This document shows, one piece after another, positions 25,235 to 38,110 of a DNA stretch of 64,000 nucleotides (position 1 is the first letter of the stretch; every line of letters starts with the position of its first letter). A model generated the notes under the pieces. The model did not search any database. It saw nothing but the letters and a program-made list of their open reading frames with translations, and was not told the origin of the DNA. A program made the position numbers and the translations under genes. This stretch comes from Moniliophthora roreri (Eukaryota; Basidiomycota; Agaricomycetes; Agaricales; Marasmiaceae): positions 186,001 to 250,000 of the forward strand of contig LATX02000212.1 of the NCBI GenBank assembly GCA_001466705.2. The letters run 5' to 3'.

Positions 25235-26012
25235 ATGTCAGCTTACCATCTACGTCCTGTCTCCCCCGTTTCCGTATCTGAAGACAGAGAGAGAGAACGC
25301 GAAAGGGAAAGAGAGACGAGAACAAGAGATCGCGAATTGAGGGACTCCAGAATGAGCCCAACTCATCCACACCGTCGTCCCCTAAGCCCAACCTCAATAC
25401 GCGGTGAGCATATGGTGTCGTTCTTAACCTTGCAATTCACCATCTAAATTTCGACTCGTTCCAACAGACGTTGACCTAACACATACTCCTCACAACTCAA
25501 AGTATCCTGCCCCCCCAACTGGCCATGAACTCATGGCAATGTTTCCACCATCCTGTAATATCCCTGTTCGTCCAGAACCCACGTCAGGCTACTTTCAAGT
25601 ACAGGAGAGGCAGTTTTTCGCTCAAGCCGGCAAAGAGATTGTTCGCGTCAGGGTGGAGATCGATCTGCCACCAGAAGACAAAGGGTTGAGGAGAGACCGA
25701 AGGGGTGTTACCCCCTACGAATCACCACCATATAATCATCATACAGTCTCTGTTTCTCCGTCACAAGCTGCCAGGCGTCCACACCCACACCACCACTCGC
25801 AACCCCCTCCGACACTTCATGCACCTACTCCACATTCCGGAGGTCCCCTACGCATTACCACAACATCCCCCTCTTCCCCTGTTCCTCTTGGCCCAAACGG
25901 CTCCGCCCAAACCGCTGAGGATGATGATGACGAGTCGTGGAGACGACCCATGCCGCCTGCCGAGCGAAGACGGGCTGGAAAACATACCAGGCGAGTCGTC
26001 GTACGGGATTGA
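25235..26012 (+). CDS. Low-complexity Arg/Glu- and Pro/His-rich protein of unknown function
   Basis: Two exons (25235-25403 and 25468-26012) give 237 residues. The N-terminal part has an alternating charged run (DRERERERERE...) followed by DRELRDSRMSP. A more ordered segment, HELMAMFPPS...GYFQVQERQFFAQAGKEIVRVRVEID, ends in basic and proline/histidine-rich sequence. The C-terminus is very acidic then basic (AEDDDDESW...RRAGKHTRRVVVRD). No catalytic motif, signal peptide or membrane span is seen. The charged repeats resemble nuclear or RNA-associated proteins, but that is only an impression. The start was chosen at 25235 because a TATA box sits between the two candidate ATGs. Confidence 0.75.
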
Positions 26013-29000
26013 CCGTAGGATAGATAGCCTCGGACCGCGTGGATGAACCCCAAGCGTTGTACGATGGGAGTATTCTGCCTTTCAGGTGATTATTCGTATT
26101 CATGTGAGTCTTTTGCGTGCCGGTTGTCCATCTGTCTGTCGCGTCTAACAGAACTTGATCTGTAGTGCCACGCCCCAAATTTTTTCTTGTTCATATCACA
26201 CCCTTTTCACCAATTCACACGTCATCCTGTCTTCTGCCATTAACTCATTTTTTTTTTCCTTGACTGATTGCATCGTTCTCCATTTCTTCACCTCATCGAA
26301 TGACTCAAAGACTCAAGTCCTCATCTGTGTATACTTTCTCTTATCCTACGCATGTTCCGATTCGGCTGTCATACGGTCTTGACCCTTGTTCTGCTACTCT
26401 AGTCCTTAGCTGCTAATCTTCCCGCTTTTCAATTTGCTGTCCCCCCCCNCCCCCCCCCCTTTCTGCTTGCTCGCTACTCAATTGTAACGCCCTAATTCCA
26501 AAACGTACGTCCCTCATACATAGACATCTGCTAATCATGCTATCCGTGTATCTATCGCTATGTACAGTCTTCTGTCAAATTCAGCCGGGGGCCTGGAGCT
26601 TCCTCATGTCGATCAAGCTCGCCCGATTCTCAAACGCCTGTTGCATGCATGCATCTTATAAAACTAGCTATCTATTCATAAAACTAGTGACATTGATTGT
26701 TTCCATCAACCCGCACATCATCAGTACCGCCTACTCATACAATGTCTTGCGAATATGCTGCGTCTACCGAGCGATCTGTCAGGAGAAAACAAGTGTACTG
26801 ATTATCAATAACAACCTTCAATCGATTCAATAGGTATGTAGAAATAAGGAATACTTTTGATGTTCGTATGTTTTCATTATTCCGGACGTTGCCGCCGTAC
26901 TACGTACTCATTTCGGGCGTTATAAGTGTGCATGAGGGGGTTTTTCTAAAAAATTTCGGAACAAGTCGAGCTAGCGAGCCTAGTGACGAAGGAACCTTGT
27001 GTGCCGACGTAGCGAGCTTCCATTCGAGCAAAATCCTCGCAGTCAAGTCGAAGCACGACGCCCGCGTGTTCCATTCAAAGGCAGTCACATTTCTAGCGTC
27101 TTGCATAATTAGTACAGCATTTCCTTCTCTCGGAAGCAGAACCATAACACTAATGTTGAGATTGATTTAAATACTCTGCCAACAAGACTGACCGTCGATA
27201 GATGAGTTCGCCTCTGGAGCTAGAACCGTCTAGATTATTGACAGTGGCGAGAGGCTAAGAGGTATGAAAGTTTTTATAACAATTTAAACAGACGGTAGCA
27301 AAGGACTCACTAAAAAAAATTTATCGACAGCCGATTTTTGGCTTTCAAAATGAACCGACGACAACTGTTTACGATAATATCCCAAGGCGGATAGGCATAG
27401 TCTGGACTTTTTTTCTTTGGTGAGAACGCCACAACGTCAAGGAAACGAGCATTTCTTGCATCAACTTGGGCGAGCCACCAATACATGCGATCGTACGCAT
27501 AAAATAATGTGAATGAACCACCGGCGCCACCTGTATGATGATGCCCTTGTAGAATAACGTCATACAAATGTGGCTGGGTGGGGGGGNTGGGGGTGCTTGC
27601 AAAAAAAAAAAAAAGCTAACTTTATAAAGCGTGGCTGAAGATTCAAGAGTTGGTCAAAATAACCACTGCGATTATAGTAGCCGAATCGAAACATGGCCGT
27701 TGAGTTGCCGAGGTGTGGAGTGGTCCCGACCCGACACACACCCCGCCATCAATGGTCGACTCTTTGCCAAGAGAGTATTAGGAATAAGGAATTTTGAGTC
27801 ACAGTACACAATCACCGCAGAACTTGTTGATTCGGTATTCAAAATCCATTTTAAGCTTGAGAGAATAAGGCCAACCTTCGGTGCTGTAAAAAAAAAAAAA
27901 AGCACTCACACAGCCTTTGGTTGCCGAAAAAGAGGCCTTGCTCTTCTCTTCTTAACAAGTCTGAGAAGGACGCCACTGAGAAGTGAGAAAACCACGGCAT
28001 GAGATTTGACTCTGGATTCGTGTGAGCGCCCTGTGAGAAAGCCCCGATGTCTCGTGCGTTTCCGTGGTACTGGAAAATGCAGAGTATAACCGCACCATGA
28101 GATGTTCTGAGAAAAATACTTGGATATTCCCAGAACAAAAGACAGGAATCTATATGGTTGATGAAAATGGTACGCCGCGGATCAACCTCGTAGTTATATT
28201 ACGAAGGTCTCCACCTTGCCGACGATGATCGTGTACTAGGTGCATGAACCTGGAAACCCGGGGCAATGGTAAGGACCTCTCCTATCGGCACCTAATATCC
28301 TCAATGTCTCTGAATCTCGATTCAAAGGGCCCTTGTACGGCTGGGGAGAAATCGAAGCTGGATTGGACGCGCCCTAGGCCCCCGGGAAGCGCCAGTCATC
28401 ACTTGCGACTGACGATCTGTCGGCTGTCGACCCACAGAATACTCCCTTGATTGACTTGCCACCACGTCGGGTAGCTATAAGTGTAAGTTAGCCCATTATG
28501 GACCGTGGTGCGCGCGCATGAGGACCTAATAATAATATCACACGATAGAAAAAAATCGTTCATAGGTTGGCCGGATGACAAGGCAGCCGACTGACGGTTG
28601 ACGCGAAGTGTCAGTGTATTGGAAAGTGTCTAGATTCCCGGCTGTAGTAAAAATGCTAATGTCCAACGTCGGAATTCGAATACCTGGTGATGGACGTTGG
28701 GGTAGACAATTAAAAGGTGCTGCTACGCCGATGAGTGATCAGCTTCTACAGGGCTGATCCGAGAACAGTGGGAAACAGGAAAGGTCCAAGAAGCCTGTTG
28801 ATTGGCTGCACTTTTTGACACGTCATGTCAATTGAGATGATGGATCGTCCCAATGGGATGAACGCTGCGGAATATCCTCCGCGTCAGATTTCACTTGAGA
28901 CTTGACTGACTTTACAGTACAACGTCATAACTTGATAACGTCGAAGCCATCTAGTATATGGGACTGGAGCCGGAGCCTGTAGTAGAGGTGATATTAAGGT

Positions 29001-29823
29001 TGGACCTGAGTTGAGTTGATCTTAATGGCCAAGAACAGCGAGGAATTCTGGGGGCCTTATCTGCGATCCAAATTGAGAGACCTCGGATGGAGCGATCTGA
29101 CAGCTATTTGTTGACACAGTACCTTGGACTTTTAAAAAGAACGGGCGTTATCTGAGGGAACGCGGTTCCATCGATAATCTGTCATGTCAGTCCCTCTGCC
29201 TCTTAAGGGTCTAGTCAAGGTGTGCGACCTTTCACCAGTGAAGCTACGTTGACCCTGATGTGACCGCGAACCTTCGATAGGATAGAAGGGGCGAGAAATA
29301 ACGGAGATGCCGGACGAGAAGGCTTACCTAGAAAGTCTCGAGGATCCAGACCGAGCACGACTTGATGTGTCAGAAGGTATACAGCATCAATGTACCTATC
29401 ACCTGTGAAGTAGATAGATGTCAAGCTTTGAGCTTACCCGACTGTTGCACAATGCAGGTAATAGCTCACATCTAAGGCATCCAGGTTGCCAAGCGCTGCA
29501 CGTCACCAGGTCACCGCTGACACGTGCACCACGTGGATCAACAGCCACTCCCAACCTCGAGCCGGACAGCCACGATATCGACGACGCGACAACGTTGAAC
29601 TGGAACAGCGATTTCTCGTCTGACGAGACCAAATAGGAGCAGAATTATTCTCTCGTGGCTGCAATGCGCGCTATCAACACTATCCATCCAGCCGACCTCA
29701 GAAGATCGTTGAGCTCACCTCGAGTCTCGGCCACCCTTTCCTCTGAACTCCTTGGGATATGAAACAGAACCCTGAACGCATGCAGGTGATTTTTGCCGAT
29801 CGGACACATTCCTTCCTTCCACC
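26013..29823. other. Gene-poor stretch with homopolymer runs and two unresolved bases
   Basis: No gene is supported. A C-run containing an N lies near 26443-26459, and a G-run containing an N near 27580-27593. A-runs occur at 27601-27614 and 27888-27901. A minus-strand frame at 27310-27567 reads YDRMYWWLAQVDARNARFLD, but it has no ATG of its own near that point and no known relative that I recognise. Confidence 0.45.
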
Positions 29824-32658
29824 ATGACTCCAATGGTCATTACGCGCATTGTTGCCCTGGCATTCCTCCTCTTGTCAAATAAGGGTAGCTCACGAACATC
29901 AAGCCCTGTCACTGTCAGTGACCTTCGAATTCTCAATACAGAAGTTTCACCGGATGGGTTTCCGCGCTTGGGTATCGTTGCAGAAGGTAGCTTTCCTGGG
30001 CCTGTGATTAGTGGGCAAAAGGTGCGTCCATCTACTCCTATTAAAATCATCCTGGCTAATTGGAAGTATGATGTAGGGCGACAGCTTTGAAATCAACGTA
30101 ATAAATGACCTGACGGAGGAGTCAATGCTCACAAGTACCTCGATTGTCAGTATTACTGCTACAAGTTCAGTACAAGACTTGGAACACAGCGGCTCACTCA
30201 GATCCCATTTTCAGCACTGGCATGGTTTACACGTCAAAGGGTCAAACTGGGCGGATGGGTAGGCTACCGTTCACAAATGCGCTGCCTTGCACAGACTCAT
30301 GGATTTCTACCCCTAGCACGGCATCTGTAACTCAGTGTCCCATCACGGCTGGGCACGCGTTCTTGTACAAATTCCGCGCCGGGAATCAGGCAGGGACGTA
30401 CTGGTATCATTCACATTTAGGTGAGAAATTCGTCGTTGTTTTCATTCTCTTCAATAATGCCTCTTCCACAGCTTCTCAGTACTGTGACGGCCTCCGAGGA
30501 CCACTCATTATCTACGATCTGGAGGATCCGCATGCTAGTCTATACGACGTAGATGATAGTAAGCGAATCTTGGCCAAGAATCGACTAGTGCTGATTTGCT
30601 GTCACCCCAGAACATACTATCATTACCCTATCCGATTGGTACGTGTATCCTGGGATCCCTTATTGAGCACTGTCATTGACCCATTCACTTTAGGTATCGT
30701 GAGTGCCGTTACTTCACCGACGTTGTCGCTTATCCTGAATCACTTGTGAACATGAGACCAACCCTTTAGCTTAACATCGTGGGTGATCTTGTTTATTCTC
30801 TGCGATAATTCGCACTGAAAGACTGCTCTCGCCAGTACTCCCAACTCAACGTTAATCAACGGGTTAGGTGAAGCTATCTGTGCTGAGCGACATTCATGCC
30901 GCTAATTTCATGGTATTTAGGACGATATCAGGGTGGACCAAAATCACCTCTTGCCGTTATCAATGTAGAATTTGGCAAGCGGTTAGTATTTAGCAGTTAA
31001 CAGATCTGCGATTTTCTTACTATTCGGTATTGTCAGCTACCGACTCCGAATCATATCCATGTCTTGCGACCCGTTCTTCACCTTCTCTATTGATGGTCAC
31101 AACTTTACGGTAACTCTCCGATGACATCTCGTATTTTCCCCACTGACCGCCTATCAGATAATGGAAGCTGACGGTGTCAACACAGAACCCGTCGTAGTCG
31201 AGGCTTTTGAGATCTTTGCTGGTTAGTATTACACGTAAAAAAAATCGTGAAAATTACTGACTTGCAGGTTGAGGACAACGCTACTCCGCTATCGTAAGTT
31301 ATTAGCACGAGTTCACTTTCGTTGGAAGCTGGAACAATATCTCTCGTAGCTTCATGCAAGCCAGGATATCAATAATTATTGTAGGCCTCGAACCAATATG
31401 GTCTATCACTGACACTCATCACTGCATTTCAAGGGATTCGCGCGAACACTAGTAAAGGACCCGGCGGTTTCGAAGGTGGTATCAACCAGGCTATCTTGCG
31501 ATATCGGGGTGCACCATTTTTGGAGCCTACAGATAGCCATACCACACCGCTCAGATTTCTACGCGAAACTGATCTTCATGTAAGTGCGATTGGAATTTTT
31601 GAATATTCTTTTACTAACGTCGTAGGGCTTTCGTAGCCCTTGGAAGACCCCGAAGCCGTAGGCCATTTCTACAGAATCGCTCTTCAGTTTCGTCTGATAC
31701 CTTTGCGACTAGCCCGGAGCGCCAGATACGGACGGTGCAGATATTAGCATTAATCTTGTTTTTGAAAAGGTGTGGCTGTTCTCTTCTCTCCTTGCCAGAG
31801 TTAATTTTGGTCCACAGGATGTCGAGAAGGGCAAGTATTTGATGAACGGTGTCCCTTATGTACCACCCACCATTCCTGTTCTGCTCCAAATTTTGAGTAT
31901 GGCTTCAGATGTTGGTGCGTGCTATGTTTACCGTCGCATGATCTCGCTAACATGCTCCTTTCAGCATCTCTCATACCTGCAAAATCCATCTATTATCTGC
32001 CGCCCAACAAGACCGTGCAAATTTCAATGCCAATTGGTGATGTACCTGGCAACCCAGTAGGTCATTTATAAAACGTTAGTCGAATGCGTTTGACAGGTTC
32101 TTCGCAGCATCCTATGCATCTACACGGGGTCAGTCACCTACCTTTTGAAGTCTTGGCGAGCTCATCTGATATCCCTGGATGTATAGCACACGTTCTCGGT
32201 CGTGCGAAGTGCTGGGAGCTCAGAGTACAACTATGTGAACCCCGTTCGCAGAGACGTGGTCAGTGCTGGTGACAAAAATGATAATGTTACATTCAGGTTT
32301 AGGACAGATAATTCTGGACCCTGGTTCTTTCACTGGTGAGTGGTTCGGTATTCTCGACAGCGCTTTTTACCTGAACGGTTCTATACCTAGTCATATCGAC
32401 GGTCATCTCGAGCGGTAAGTTGTTGTCCTCTCGTTCTACTTTGTTCTTACAGATCCTCTTTTTTCACAGCGGTATGGCCGTTGTGTTTGCTGAAGACGTT
32501 TCAGGCGTCGCTTCCGCTAATCCTGTCCCTAGTAAGCATCAACGCGACGCAGACGAGGGTAACTTGCCTCATGTTGTTATCTCTTAGATTCGTGGAGAAA
32601 GCTGTGTCCGATCTATGAAGCACAGTACGATATTTGGACCCAAGACAAGCTCCTGTGA
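29824..32658 (+). CDS. Laccase 1 (multicopper oxidase), possibly impaired
   Basis: About 535 residues after removal of roughly 20 introns. Laccases oxidise phenols and reduce oxygen to water at a type 1 and a trinuclear copper site. The four copper motifs are visible: [34 protein letters not shown] (split by an intron) and [12 protein letters not shown]. The axial position ten residues after the cysteine is Met. A hydrophobic N-terminus (IVALAFLLL) fits secretion. The first exons are 29824-30021, 30077-30145, 30215-30258 and 30317-30420; the stop is at 32656-32658. Oddities: the tryptophan usual after HCHID is Gly, and several introns need a weak second AG (GTTGAG, CGTAG, GTCCACAG, GAAAG) to stay in frame. 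The segment after LSDWYRE is shorter than in the neighbour. It may be functional, alternatively spliced or starting to decay. Confidence 0.85.
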
Positions 32659-35247
32659 AAAGTCCAACTTGTACACTCTCAGCTCGTGCAATAATCATTG
32701 TCCAGGTTTCGCCGTTCTGCTGTAAGGGATGTTGACTGAATCCTTCGGGACGTCTGAAGGCGACGAGGCGCAATCTTCTGATTACACCTCCCCAAATCGG
32801 ATATACTTGTTGGTATTCAGCACTCATTCAATTCTTAGGGCCAGAAAAGCCCAGAAGCAGCTCACTAGGGCTCGGGTGGCGTGTAGGCGAAGTACGGTCA
32901 ACGTAAACCGTGGTGGCTTTAGACTGAAAAGCTGGAATTAACCGATGCAGACTATCTAGAGATCGCAACTGATGACTACCACTAGGACATCTCACTGCCG
33001 TAATGTCAGGGTGGATGTGCTACCTGAACCTCTTTGAATGCAACCTCCAGGAGATAGCAAGCCTGAACATATAGTGGCGAAGGGTCGCGTAAGGCCTTCA
33101 AGAAGCCAAGAAAGAGCGTAGGAGGTTTGGAGTCCCGTAGATTGCGAGGATGTGCACCCTGGCCGTGGGAACTGCGCTCTACCTAAAGCTTGCGGTGACG
33201 GATACAAAGCAGCTAAAGCTCAAACAAGCTAAGTATTCCTTCATGATCCACTGCCAAGCTCAATCCTCTTGCCAGCAATCAGTATACCAGTTCCGTTAGC
33301 AACATTTGGTCGATTCCGACTGAATATCGAAGACCTACCTAGCGGTTGGAATCTTGATATCCTTTACGCGCTAACACGCATATCACTTACAATCTAACGC
33401 GCTTGAAGGGCGAAGCCAAAATGTTTCATCAATGAAGCTGTGAAGGGTCGGGTGAATTGCGCCGCTCGTTGGGGCTAACCGGTGGTGTACGTTGAAAAGG
33501 ACGGGATTGGCAATCTGCTCCGCCCACCTCCCATGACCAGATACACCATATGTACCACATTGGCTAATATACACCACTTGGCCAGCGCTTCTGCGACGGA
33601 ATGTAGCTTTACCCGTGTTTCTTTCAGATTGCGTCGGCGTGTAGCGCCTCCCGCTGAGGATTAGGACCGTCGCCTGCGACTCAGGGTAGGTTAGCAGTCA
33701 GGCATTAGAGGTTGGGCTTTTAAAGGTCGATGGTAGGTGCCAGTGAGGAAACGTCTGACGGTATCCGATGGTATCCGTTGGTATAAGACGCCTCAAAATC
33801 CGTCGGATACTGATAAATACCAACGGCTATCATCAGCAAGTCGCCGCCTTCTCTGACGGTAACCAATGGTATCCAACGGTACAATAGTATCTGATGTTTG
33901 AGTGTGGGGTAGGCTTGAGATAGATGTACGAAAATCTGAAATCTGATGTATTCCGACGACATACTCTAGATACATGAACTTGCAATCTACTTAAAACCCT
34001 TTTGTCATCGTAAACTAATTCTTTGCCCTGTCCACCCAAAATTCTCTGCCTGGACCGTCCCAACATCCTCTGCTCTAGCTGCTCCAACACCTTCCGCCCC
34101 AACTCTGCCCTGTCCATGTCCGTAATGCTGTACCTGTAAGAATGGATATTGGGGTCAAGAGAGTTTCGAAACTTGCCTGAACCGAAGTCAGATTCCTACG
34201 TAGTTGTGCCGGTGCTCACTATGGGGGTGAGGTGACCGGATACTGTGAGCCTGTTGATTATCGCGTCAATAAAAAAGTAAGTAACAATATGACCATGATG
34301 CTCACCAATTACCCAGATATACTCGAAATCCCTCTTTTCATCCGTTCTTTCGTGCACCAAGGGATACGGTAGTGGGCGAATAGGGCATAGGGCATAGTGT
34401 CGAGGATGGTGGTCGGGAAGAAAGAAGAGTCCGGCATCATGAGAAACAATGGGAAGGAAGTTCAAATATGAACAGTTTTGGGCTTGGGTCTTCGACGATC
34501 GCGACCACAATGACGACATAGAAATGAAGTTGGACACTGGCATGTCGTCTGTTCGGCCATCTTTCTTCATTTTTCGGGGTCTCAGGGGTGAACAGACGAT
34601 ATGCGACTGTCTCATCGGAAGAACATCGTATAGCATCAGAAATTTGGCGGCGAACGACGAAAACGTTAGAATGCATCGGATATCATTAGATTGCGTCAAA
34701 GCATTTCTCACTGGGCATGCATGTGAGTTTGGTGTTTGGTGTTGGGCGTTAGGGGTTCGGGATTAGGATATTCCATTGCCAAAAAGGGTAGGAGTGCTGC
34801 TGACAAGGGTAGTGATGCATTTCATTCAGTATGGTGTACTTGGCGTGGAATATGGTGTACTTGACGTGTATGGTGTATCTGGTCAAGGTGCGGGGGTACA
34901 TTTTTCGGCCTTAACTACCCCACGTGATCAAGATGACGTCATTATTTTCGCGGACGTTGACGTTTGAACATGTACAGCACTCATGAGAATTCCTACGGTT
35001 CTCACAACTGAGTCCATACATGCCTGCTAATGCACAACTTGCAACCACAAGGTTACTTTTCAAGCCTGTGATTAGAGGAACTCGCCGGTATTTCCATCTA
35101 GAAATTGCTGATTCTGGACCCCCGGGGTATGAGAAGGTTTTTTGTTGAGAATACCGTGCTAATGCTGCAGTTCTAGTCAGAAAAGCCACTCATGGACCTC
35201 CAAAATGGCCACCCAGGACCTTGAAAAGGGCAGGTCAGTTTTTTTTT
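32659..35247. other. Spacer between the two laccases; repeats but no clear gene
   Basis: No gene is supported. A cluster of imperfect direct and inverted GGTATCC/ACGG repeats lies at 33753-33887. A minus-strand frame at 34196-34711 contains VSHDAGLFFLPDHHPRHYAL and DFEYIWVIGEHHGHIV, which looks protein-like. It lacks an ATG at its open end, and I recognise no family. Confidence 0.4.
33753..33887. repeat. Imperfect direct and inverted repeat cluster
   Basis: TCTGACGGTATCCGATGGTA at about 33754 recurs in altered form as TCTGACGGTAACCAATGGTA at about 33852. Between them CCGTCGGATACTGATAAATA (from 33801) continuing into CCAACGG is an approximate reverse complement of the same unit. The function is unknown. 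Confidence 0.5.
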
Positions 35248-35369
35248 TCAGCCCTCCGGGCTGAGCCTACCTACCCACCCCCCCAGTACGGGGTTGGCAG
35301 TCCGGTAGCCCCTTGCAAGGGGCTGGGCGCAGCAGATTCTTATCCTCTCCTTTTCAGGGTGAAAAGGAG
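35248..35369. other. Cluster of perfect hairpins upstream of laccase 2
   Basis: Three perfect inverted repeats lie within 122 bases: TCAGCCC-TCC-GGGCTGA (35248-35264), the 18-base palindrome AGCCCCTTGCAAGGGGCT (35307-35324), and CTCCTTTTCA-GGG-TGAAAAGGAG (35347-35369). A weaker CCCC-AGTAC-GGGG lies between the first two (35281-35293). The cluster is preceded by a T-run (35239-35248) and sits 157 bases before the laccase 2 start. It could be a structured RNA, a 5' leader structure, a small transposon end or a protein-binding region. None of these can be chosen from sequence alone. Confidence 0.6.
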
Positions 35370-35525
35370 GCATATCTGGTCTATTCGGGGACAAGTTTCT
35401 TTATATTCTCAGTCTCTACTTCAATTCTTCCCCTTTCTTTTCTTTTCCATTTTCACCGTTGTGGGGCTTCCAACTCTTTATCTACTTTTTGTTTCTTTTC
35501 TGCTCGACCTCTACGGCTTTTCGTA

Positions 35526-38110
35526 ATGTTACACGCTTCAATTTTTGGAGCTCTCCTTCCTGTTACCATGATTGGGCTTCTTGCCATGGCATCAGTCATT
35601 GGCCCTAAAGCTGATCTTCGCATTGTGAACGCACGAGTCTCACCCGACGGATTTTCCCGTGTTGGTGCTCTTGCAGATGGTTCTTTTCCTGGGCCAGTCA
35701 TAACGTCTACCAAGGTAACAGTCGATGCAATTCAAGTTACCGCTTTAAGCTAACTCCCGAATGTTAGGGTGTGGGTTTGGAGATAAATGTGATTGATGAA
35801 CTCACAGACGACACCATGACCAAAAGTACTTCAATCGTGGGTAATCCTATGCAGAATACATGCTCAAGTTAAAATGTCTGCAGCATTGGCACGGTTTAAT
35901 CATGAAGGGAAGGAACTGGGCCGATGGGTGAGCAAATTATAAAAAGTTTCGTGTCCTGGCTCTCCCTTAATTCAGCTGTAAATTAAGACCCACTTCCGTA
36001 AACCAATGTCCGATTTCACCAGGGCATTCTTTTAAATACGAACTCCCTGCCGGCGACCAAGCGGGAACATTTTGGTATCACTCCCACCTGTGTAGGTTTT
36101 CTGTTCTTGAAGCTCTTGGTTTACGCTCATGATTGTCAGCGACTCAATACTGTGATGGACTTCGTGGTGCGCTCGTTGTCTACGACCCTGAGGACCCCCA
36201 TAGAGGCCTATACGACGTCGATGATGGTGTTCTCATACCGTCTCTTATGGGTTCTTACACTAATCCAATTATGACTCGCAGAAAATACCATCATTACCTT
36301 GGTTGACTGGTACGTCTCCTTGCATTGTCCTTGCACCTCCTGTGAATACTCTTTGCCTTTAGGTACCGTGAGTCACTTCCAACTTGGATGGGATTAAGAG
36401 TTGGCACTGACGCGGTTCGAACGGTAGATGATCCTTCACCTTCATATGTTCGGAAGAGTTTTCAGTACGTATAGCTTTTTTGATTTTCTCTTCATGATCA
36501 AACCAAATGACGGCGTTGTAGGGCACCCGATTCCACCTTGATCAATGGTCTCGGTATGTTCTCGCTGACGCGTGATTTGAGCCTTAATGATATCTCCCAG
36601 GCAGGTACAAGGGAGGACCATCAGCGCCCCTCGCCGTTATTAATGTCAAACGAGGAAAACGGTGAGTATATTCCTACTTGACAAAAGAACCACAAGTGAA
36701 TGTTCTAAACACTAGATACCGATTCCGATTGATCTCAATGGCTTGTGATCCGAATTTCCATTTCTCAATCGACCGACATAACCTGACTGTAGGTACACCT
36801 GACGCTCCCTTTGTCCGCTTCTGATTCGAGTTGGGAAGGTCATCGAGGTTGACGGTGTCAATCATCAGCCTCTTGTAGTAGATTCGATACAAATTTTTGC
36901 TGGCGAGTCTCTCATGCATATGGCTCCCATTCTTCTGACGTGACTCCTCCAGGTCAGCGATACTCGTTCGTCGTAATATAGGGTTTCTTGTCGGGAATCA
37001 ATACCTATCATGCTAATTCCTCTTAACAGCTGCATGCCGATGGCCCAGTAGACAATTATTGTAGGATCCATGTTTGCTTCCTACAGCGTACTCCTGAATT
37101 GATTTCTTCTAGGGATCCGTGCTAAACCCGACGTTGGTAATCAGGATTTCAAAGGAGGAATCAACCAAGCTATTCTCCGCTACAAAGGCGCGGCCGAAAC
37201 AGATCCGACCACCGAGTCGGGTCCGAGCATGAATCAGCTCATGGAAACAGACTTACATCCCTTGGAGAATCCCGGCGCTGTGAGCTGTCAGTCCTTGATT
37301 CGACATATTACATGCTAAGAATCGGCGCGTTAGCCCGGTTTGCCTCAGCCGGATGGTGCTGATATCAATCTCAACTTCGCCCTCGGCTTTGTACATTCTA
37401 TCCCAAATTCGCTTGTAGACTGTTTCTGACATCATGACACAGAATCCTAGTACCCGACTCTTTGACATCAGCGGCACACCGTTCATCCCACCTACAGTCC
37501 CCGTACTCCTCCAAATTATGAGTGGTGCGGCAGCGCCTGGTTTGTACTTTTTGTGCTAGATTAAACGGAACATGCCTTTAGCTCTTTACTGCCCAGGTTC
37601 ACTTCTCCCAAATGGTCCGGTGTATGCTCTACCGCTCAACAAGACAATTCAGATTTCGTTTCCTCCTGGTAACGCTCCTGGTGCTCCCGTATGTATCGTG
37701 GCCCTCTTTTCGATACTCCGTTCTAATGTTCGCTTTGTACAGCATCCGATGCATCTCCATGGTGTAGGTCATCCAAGTAATACTGTCTTTTCTTTCTTTT
37801 TTTCCCTGAATTCCTTTTCACAGCACACATTCGATGTAATCCGCAGTGCGGGTAGCTCAGAGTACAACTACGTCAATCCGGTTAGGAGGGACGTGGTGAA
37901 CACGGGTGTTCAAGAAGACAATGTAACCATTCGCTTCAAAACCGATAACGCGGGTCCTTGGTTCTTACATTGGTATGTCCTGTGTCCTGGAGTCTCGTGT
38001 AGAAAATGGGATGTTTGGCTCACAATTTTTACATCTTAGCCATATTGACTTGCATCTAGAACAGTACGCAGCGTCACTTTCTTGATCGTGTATTGAGTTT
38101 CTCTCTCTCT

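Noticed and set aside
34196..34711. 171-codon minus-strand open frame with protein-like segments
   Set aside because: It opens on a GTG, with no ATG until well inside, matches no family I know and has no clear exon partners; left as a note in the intergenic entry.
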